Positions 60,481-64,000 of a DNA stretch of 64,000 bases are shown here, piece after piece. The position numbers and the translations under genes were made by a program. Under the pieces are notes generated by a model. The model was not told where the DNA came from. It worked only from the letters and a program-made list of their open reading frames with translations, and did not search any database. Every line of letters begins with the position of its first letter. The first letter of the stretch is position 1. The stretch is from Streptomyces cyaneofuscatus (lineage in GTDB: Bacteria; Actinomycetota; Actinomycetes; Streptomycetales; Streptomycetaceae). The DNA lies in assembly GCF_000718135.1 (NCBI RefSeq), contig NZ_JOEM01000008.1, forward strand, positions 361,488-425,487, given 5' to 3'.

Positions 60481-60586
60481 AGTGGCGCTCACCTGGCGGA
60501 GTCTACGGTGGGCGGCTGTGAACCGGGGGGACGGCCTGGGGCCGCGAGGGGCCGCCGCGTGCCCGTTCCCCGCAGCGTCCGCGTGG

Positions 60587-61150
60587 TCAGTCCCGGTCCC
60601 GCTCCGCGCCGGCGGCCAGGTGCATGCGTTCGCGGATGAACCGTACGGCGCTCTCCGCGTCGTCCACCGTGACGGTGAAGGTGCGGCCGTCACCGAGCAG
60701 CAGGGCCATGCCCTCGCCCTTGCGCACCACGACGGCGGTCCCCTGTTCGGGGCGCCAGCGGTAGCCCCAGCCGCCCCACTGGCGCGGGTTGATCTTGGCC
60801 ACGTACTCGGCGCCGACCACATGGGTGATCAGGATCCTGCGGCGCGGCAGCCCGGCGTGGCCGCAGCGGACCTCCAGGGCGTCCCCGTCGACCTTCACGG
60901 CCACATGGACGAAGGCGAGCGTCCCGAAGAGGATGAGCAGTCCGGCGGCGAGGCAGCCGATGACGGACATCAGCAGCGGGGCGAACCCGGACGACCAGGG
61001 CGAGCCGACGGCGAGCTCGATGCCCAGAGCCATGCAGCCCGCGCCCGCCAGGGCCAGGAGCCACTGGATGCGGTTGGTCGCGCGGCCGGTCCAGACGGTG
61101 GACGGGGCCTGCGACGAGCCGTGGTGCGCGCGCTCGGGGTGGTCCGTCAT
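60587..61150 (-). CDS. Small membrane protein with PH-like domain (DUF3093-like)
   Basis: A 187-residue protein with two membrane helices (about 28-50 and 58-82) and a C-terminal beta-rich domain (about 85-180, VKVDGDALEVRCG, KINPRQWGGWGYRWRP, VVVRKGEGMALLLGDG). The pattern resembles DUF3093/bPH-type proteins. Function unknown. It lies upstream of lnt on the same strand, 106 bases away. Confidence 0.7.
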   Translation of the reverse strand: MTDHPERAHHGSSQAPSTVWTGRATNRIQWLLALAGAGCMALGIELAVGSPWSSGFAPLLMSVIGCLAAGLLILFGTLAFVHVAVKVDGDALEVRCGHAGLPRRRILITHVVGAEYVAKINPRQWGGWGYRWRPEQGTAVVVRKGEGMALLLGDGRTFTVTVDDAESAVRFIRERMHLAAGAERDRD

Positions 61151-61198
61151 ATCCGCAGCGTACCCACGATCAAGCCGCCCGGCCCGGGGGCCGCGGGG

Positions 61199-61984
61199 TC
61201 AGCGGGCGGGGGCCGCTGCCTGGAGGGTGCGGCCCTCCGCGTAGGCCAGAGCGGGCTCCGGCAGGGTGCCGGGGCGGCCGGCGAGGAGGACGGTGAGCGT
61301 GCCGGACGGTTCGGCCGTCGGAGCGGCCTCGGCACCGATCCGGCGCAGCGCCTGGGCGGCGACGGCCCCGGCGGAGCCGTGCAGGACCAGCGGCGGCCGG
61401 CCGGGCTGCTGGACGGCGGCGCGGATGCGGTCGGCGACCAGCTCGTAGTGGGTGCAGCCGAGGACCACGGCCCGTACGCCCGGTGGGGTGAGGGCGGCGG
61501 CAGCGGCGACGGCGCGGTCGATGCCGGCCTCGTCGCCGTGCTCGATGGCGTCGGCGAGGCCCGGGCAGGGGACCTCGGTGACGTCGACGGCCCCGGCGAA
61601 CTCGTCGATCAGCCCGCGCTGGTAGGGGCTGCCGGTGGTGGCCGGGGTGGCCCAGATGGCGACCGGGCCGCCGCCCGCGGCGGCGGGCTTGATGGCGGGG
61701 ACGGTGCCGATGACCGGGAGCGCGGGCTCCAGTGCGGCGCGGAGCGCGGGCAGGGCGTGGACGGAGGCGGTGTTGCAGGCGACGATCAGGGCGTCCGGCC
61801 GGCGGGCGGCGGCGGCGCGGGCCACGGCCAGCGCGCGGGCGGTGACGTCCTCGGGGGTGCGCGGGCCCCAGGGCATGGAGCCGGGGTCGGAGGAGACGAC
61901 CAGCTCGGCGTCGGGCCGCAGCCGGCGAACGGCGGCCGCTGCCGCCAGCAGGCCGATTCCGGAGTCCATGAGCGCGATCTTCAC
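61199..61984 (-). CDS. Aspartate/glutamate racemase-family protein (MurI-like)
   Basis: A 261-residue cytoplasmic protein with the two-cysteine plan of glutamate racemases: DSGIG near the start, VACNTAS and VLGCTHYEL with the second cysteine. The first acidic motif and spacing match MurI, though overall resemblance to housekeeping MurI is moderate, and Streptomyces typically has a separate murI. It may therefore be a paralogue. GTG/ATG: ATG 61984. Confidence 0.82.
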   Translation of the reverse strand: MKIALMDSGIGLLAAAAAVRRLRPDAELVVSSDPGSMPWGPRTPEDVTARALAVARAAAARRPDALIVACNTASVHALPALRAALEPALPVIGTVPAIKPAAAGGGPVAIWATPATTGSPYQRGLIDEFAGAVDVTEVPCPGLADAIEHGDEAGIDRAVAAAAALTPPGVRAVVLGCTHYELVADRIRAAVQQPGRPPLVLHGSAGAVAAQALRRIGAEAAPTAEPSGTLTVLLAGRPGTLPEPALAYAEGRTLQAAAPAR

Positions 61985-62042
61985 CCGGTCACCCTAGCCG
62001 ACAGCCCTTGCGGACCGGGCTCCGTGGGGCAGACTGCGGCGA

Positions 62043-63242
62043 ATGAGCGCCGTTGCCTGGATCGCCGTGGGTTCACTGATCGCGTGGGTGTGGCTGCTGC
62101 TGGGGCAGGGCTTCTACTGGCGGACCGACCAGCGGCTCCCCCGGCGCACCGACCCCGCTCGCTGGCCGTCGGTGGCGGTGGTCGTACCGGCCCGCGACGA
62201 GGCGGAGATGCTGCCGGTGAGCCTGCCCTCGCTGCTGGTCCAGGACTACCCGGGCGAAGCCCGGATCATCCTGGTCGACGACTGCTCCGGCGACGGCACC
62301 GGGCAGCTGGCCCGTGAGCTGGCCGCACGGTTCGGCGGCCTGCCGCTGACCGTGGCGGAGCCCGGGGAGCCGGAGCCGGGGTGGACGGGCAAGCTCTGGG
62401 CGCTGCGGCACGGCATCGCGCTGGCCCGGCTCCACGAACCGGACTTCCTGCTGCTGACGGACGCGGACATCGCGCACGAGCCGGACAGCCTGCGGGACCT
62501 GGTGGCGGCGGCCGGGACCGAGGGCCCGGACGGCTACGATCTGGTGTCGCAGATGGCGCGGCTGCGCGTGGAGAGCTTCTGGGAGCGTCTGGTGGTGCCC
62601 GCGTTCGTCTACTTCTTCGGGCAGCTCTACCCGTTCCGCCGGGTGAACCGGGCCGGGTCGCGGACGGCCGCCGCGGCGGGCGGCTGTGTGCTGCTGCGGA
62701 CGGAGGCGGCCGAGCGGGCGCGGATCCCGGAGTCGATCCGGCAGGCGGTGATCGACGACGTGTCGCTGGCGCGGGAGGTGCGGCGCGGCGGCGGCCGGAT
62801 CTGGCTGGGGCTCGCGGACCGGGTGGACAGCGTGCGGCCGTATCCGGGGCTGAGGGACCTGTGGCGGATGGTGGCGCGGAGCGCGTACGCGCAGTTGCGG
62901 CACAGTCCGCTGCTGCTGGCGGGGACGGTCCCGGGGCTGGCGCTGGTCTACCTGGGGCCGCCCGTGACGCTGGTGGCGGGGCTGGCGACCGGCGACGGGG
63001 TGGCGACCTGGGCCGGTGGCGCGGCCTGGGCGGTGATGACGGCGACGTACCTGCCGATGCTGGCGTACTACCGCCAGTCGCCGTGGCTCGGGCCGCTGCT
63101 GCCGCTCACGGCGGTGCTGTACCTGCTGATGACGGTGGACTCGGCGGTCCAGCACTACCGGGGGCGGGGTGCCGCCTGGAAGGGCCGTACCTACGCCCGG
63201 CCCGATCCGGACGGGACGGCCGGGGCCGCGCCGGGCCGGTGA
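62043..63242 (+). CDS. Family 2 glycosyltransferase, HpnB-like
   Basis: A 399-residue GT2 enzyme with an N-terminal membrane helix, the nucleotide-sugar domain (VVVPARDEAEMLP, LVDDCSGDGT, LLTDADIAHEP) and three or more C-terminal helices. The stretches GWTGKLWALRHG and SFWERLVVPAFVYFFGQLYP are characteristic of the HpnB-type hopene-associated glycosyltransferases. No hopanoid genes are seen in the window, so the lipid acceptor is inferred from family. ATG 62043. Confidence 0.88.
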   Translation: MSAVAWIAVGSLIAWVWLLLGQGFYWRTDQRLPRRTDPARWPSVAVVVPARDEAEMLPVSLPSLLVQDYPGEARIILVDDCSGDGTGQLARELAARFGGLPLTVAEPGEPEPGWTGKLWALRHGIALARLHEPDFLLLTDADIAHEPDSLRDLVAAAGTEGPDGYDLVSQMARLRVESFWERLVVPAFVYFFGQLYPFRRVNRAGSRTAAAAGGCVLLRTEAAERARIPESIRQAVIDDVSLAREVRRGGGRIWLGLADRVDSVRPYPGLRDLWRMVARSAYAQLRHSPLLLAGTVPGLALVYLGPPVTLVAGLATGDGVATWAGGAAWAVMTATYLPMLAYYRQSPWLGPLLPLTAVLYLLMTVDSAVQHYRGRGAAWKGRTYARPDPDGTAGAAPGR

Positions 63243-63293
63243 CGCCGCGGGGGCGCCGGGTCCGGCCGGGCGGCGGCGCGGGTCATTCGGGGC

Positions 63294-63942
63294 TCATTTG
63301 CGGCCGGGGGTCCAGTTCATGCCCCAGCCGTAGGCGGCGTCGATGGTGCGCTGCGGGCTGACACCACGGTCGGGCACCAGGTAGCGGGCCTCGCGCTGCA
63401 CGGTGAGGTCACCGCCGTTGTTGGTGATCAGCGCGAGCGCGCAGACCGTGGAGGGGACGGTGCACTCGTCGAGGGAGAAGTCGATCGCCGCGCCGTTCTG
63501 CGGCTGGAGGGTGACCGTGGCGTGCAGGTCGGCGAAGCTGCGGGCGCCCTCGTAGATGGTGACGAAGATCAGGACGCGGCGGAGCAGGTCCTTGCGGTCG
63601 AGGTTGACGGTCATGTTCTCGCCGGTGGAGAGCGCGCCGGTGCGGTCGTCGCCGTCGAGGTGGATGAAGGGCGGCTGGGCCAGCGAGCCGAAGGCGTTGC
63701 CGAGAGCCTGCACGACGCCCTTGCGGCCGTCGGTGAGTTCGTACAGCGCGCAGAGGTCGAGGTCGAGGTCCCCGTGCATCGCGACGGCCCGGCCGAGCTT
63801 CGCTCCCCAGCCCTTGAACTGCTTGCGCACCTCCCAGTTGAGGTTGACGCGGAGCGCGCCGGAGGTGCCGCCCTGCTTGGCGAGGGAGACGGACGGGGCC
63901 TCCTTGGTCAGCGTGACCTTGGACAGCCGCACGGGCTGCGGG
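63294..63942 (-). CDS. TerD-family protein, 5' end missing
   Basis: C-terminal about 215 residues of a TerD/stress-protein family member. The repeated TerD pattern is visible as VNLNWEVRKQF..., DLDLDLCALYEL, FIHLDGDDRTGALSTGENMTVNLD and the end YGWGMNWTPGRK. The acidic DLDLD and DGDD motifs bind calcium in this family. The coding frame runs into adapter sequence at 63943, so the true start lies beyond the contig. Any translated N-terminus reading MGSEMCIRDS is an artefact. Confidence 0.88.
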
Positions 63943-64000
63943 CTGTCTCTTATACACATCTCCGAGCCCACGAGACAGGCAGAAATCTCGTATGCCGTCT
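63943..64000. other. Illumina Nextera adapter read-through (not genomic)
   Basis: The last 58 bases are the Nextera transposase mosaic end and read-2 adapter (63943-63976), an 8-base i7 index AGGCAGAA (63977-63984) and the start of the P7 arm (63985-64000). Translation on the minus strand gives the well-known adapter peptide MGSEMCIRDS. This is untrimmed sequencing adapter at a contig end. Confidence 0.98.

Noticed and set aside
63950..63971. Start of the terminal protein as MGSEMCIRDS
   Set aside because: This peptide is translated Nextera adapter, not genomic coding sequence.

Overview
The window is very GC-rich DNA with dense, strongly third-position-biased genes. It carries actinobacterial hallmarks: a WhiB protein, an XRE regulator with an adjacent HATPase protein, Hsp20 with a RheA-type operator, DUF574 methyltransferase, Ser/Thr kinases, a streptophobe-like membrane protein, and a single rare TTA codon. 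It is almost certainly a Streptomyces chromosome. No rRNA, tRNA, CRISPR array, insertion sequence or prophage was recognised. The left edge cuts a Dyp-peroxidase gene. The right edge ends in Illumina Nextera adapter read-through (63943-64000), so the sequence is an untrimmed draft contig end.

Region 1 (1-8.1 kb): an efeB-type peroxidase converges on a four-gene siderophore ABC operon under a clear iron box. A MerR/methyltransferase fusion gene on an apparently leaderless MerR-type promoter follows, then an AraC regulator, an EF-hand protein and a thioesterase. Region 2 (8.3-13.4 kb): a secreted multidomain alpha-amylase converges on an OtrA/Tet(M)-type ribosomal protection GTPase. The GTPase must start at TTG, and a 36-codon upstream ORF overlaps that start.

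Region 3 (13.4-31.5 kb): a sugar utilisation island. One strand carries a YtfQ-R-T/YjfF-like furanose ABC transporter with a LacI regulator and a mutarotase. The other carries a Tat-exported GH127 enzyme with a lectin domain and a GH2 enzyme with an arabinofuranose-binding AbfB domain. A second GH2 (PA14 and LamG domains) and a membrane Ser/Thr kinase follow. Three similar operator-like sites centred on AACGTT/AACGAT sit in front of the three transcription units, suggesting one LacI regulon. The GH2-AbfB gene has a TTA codon in its signal peptide, implying bldA control.

Region 4 (31.7-45.1 kb): signalling genes. The central cluster is a dual-FHA ABC transporter (Rv1747-like), a protein ending in seven threonine-containing repeats, and a soluble Ser/Thr kinase, in one operon. 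Together these look like a phospho-threonine-gated transporter module. Around them are a streptophobe-like membrane protein, a proline-rich anchored protein, WhiB, a SpoIIE-type phosphatase, an XRE/HATPase divergent pair and ribonuclease HI.

Region 5 (45.2-64 kb): an SDR and an ABC exporter flank a SoxR-type promoter. Next come a methyltransferase, a SulP transporter and beta-carbonic anhydrase, two DUF2267 paralogues, and hsp20/rheA sharing a textbook RheA operator. After these lie a DUF574 methyltransferase, an SDR, an AhpD-like protein, an MFS transporter, a NUDIX hydrolase, apolipoprotein N-acyltransferase, a Glu/Asp racemase-like protein, an HpnB-like glycosyltransferase and a truncated TerD-family gene.
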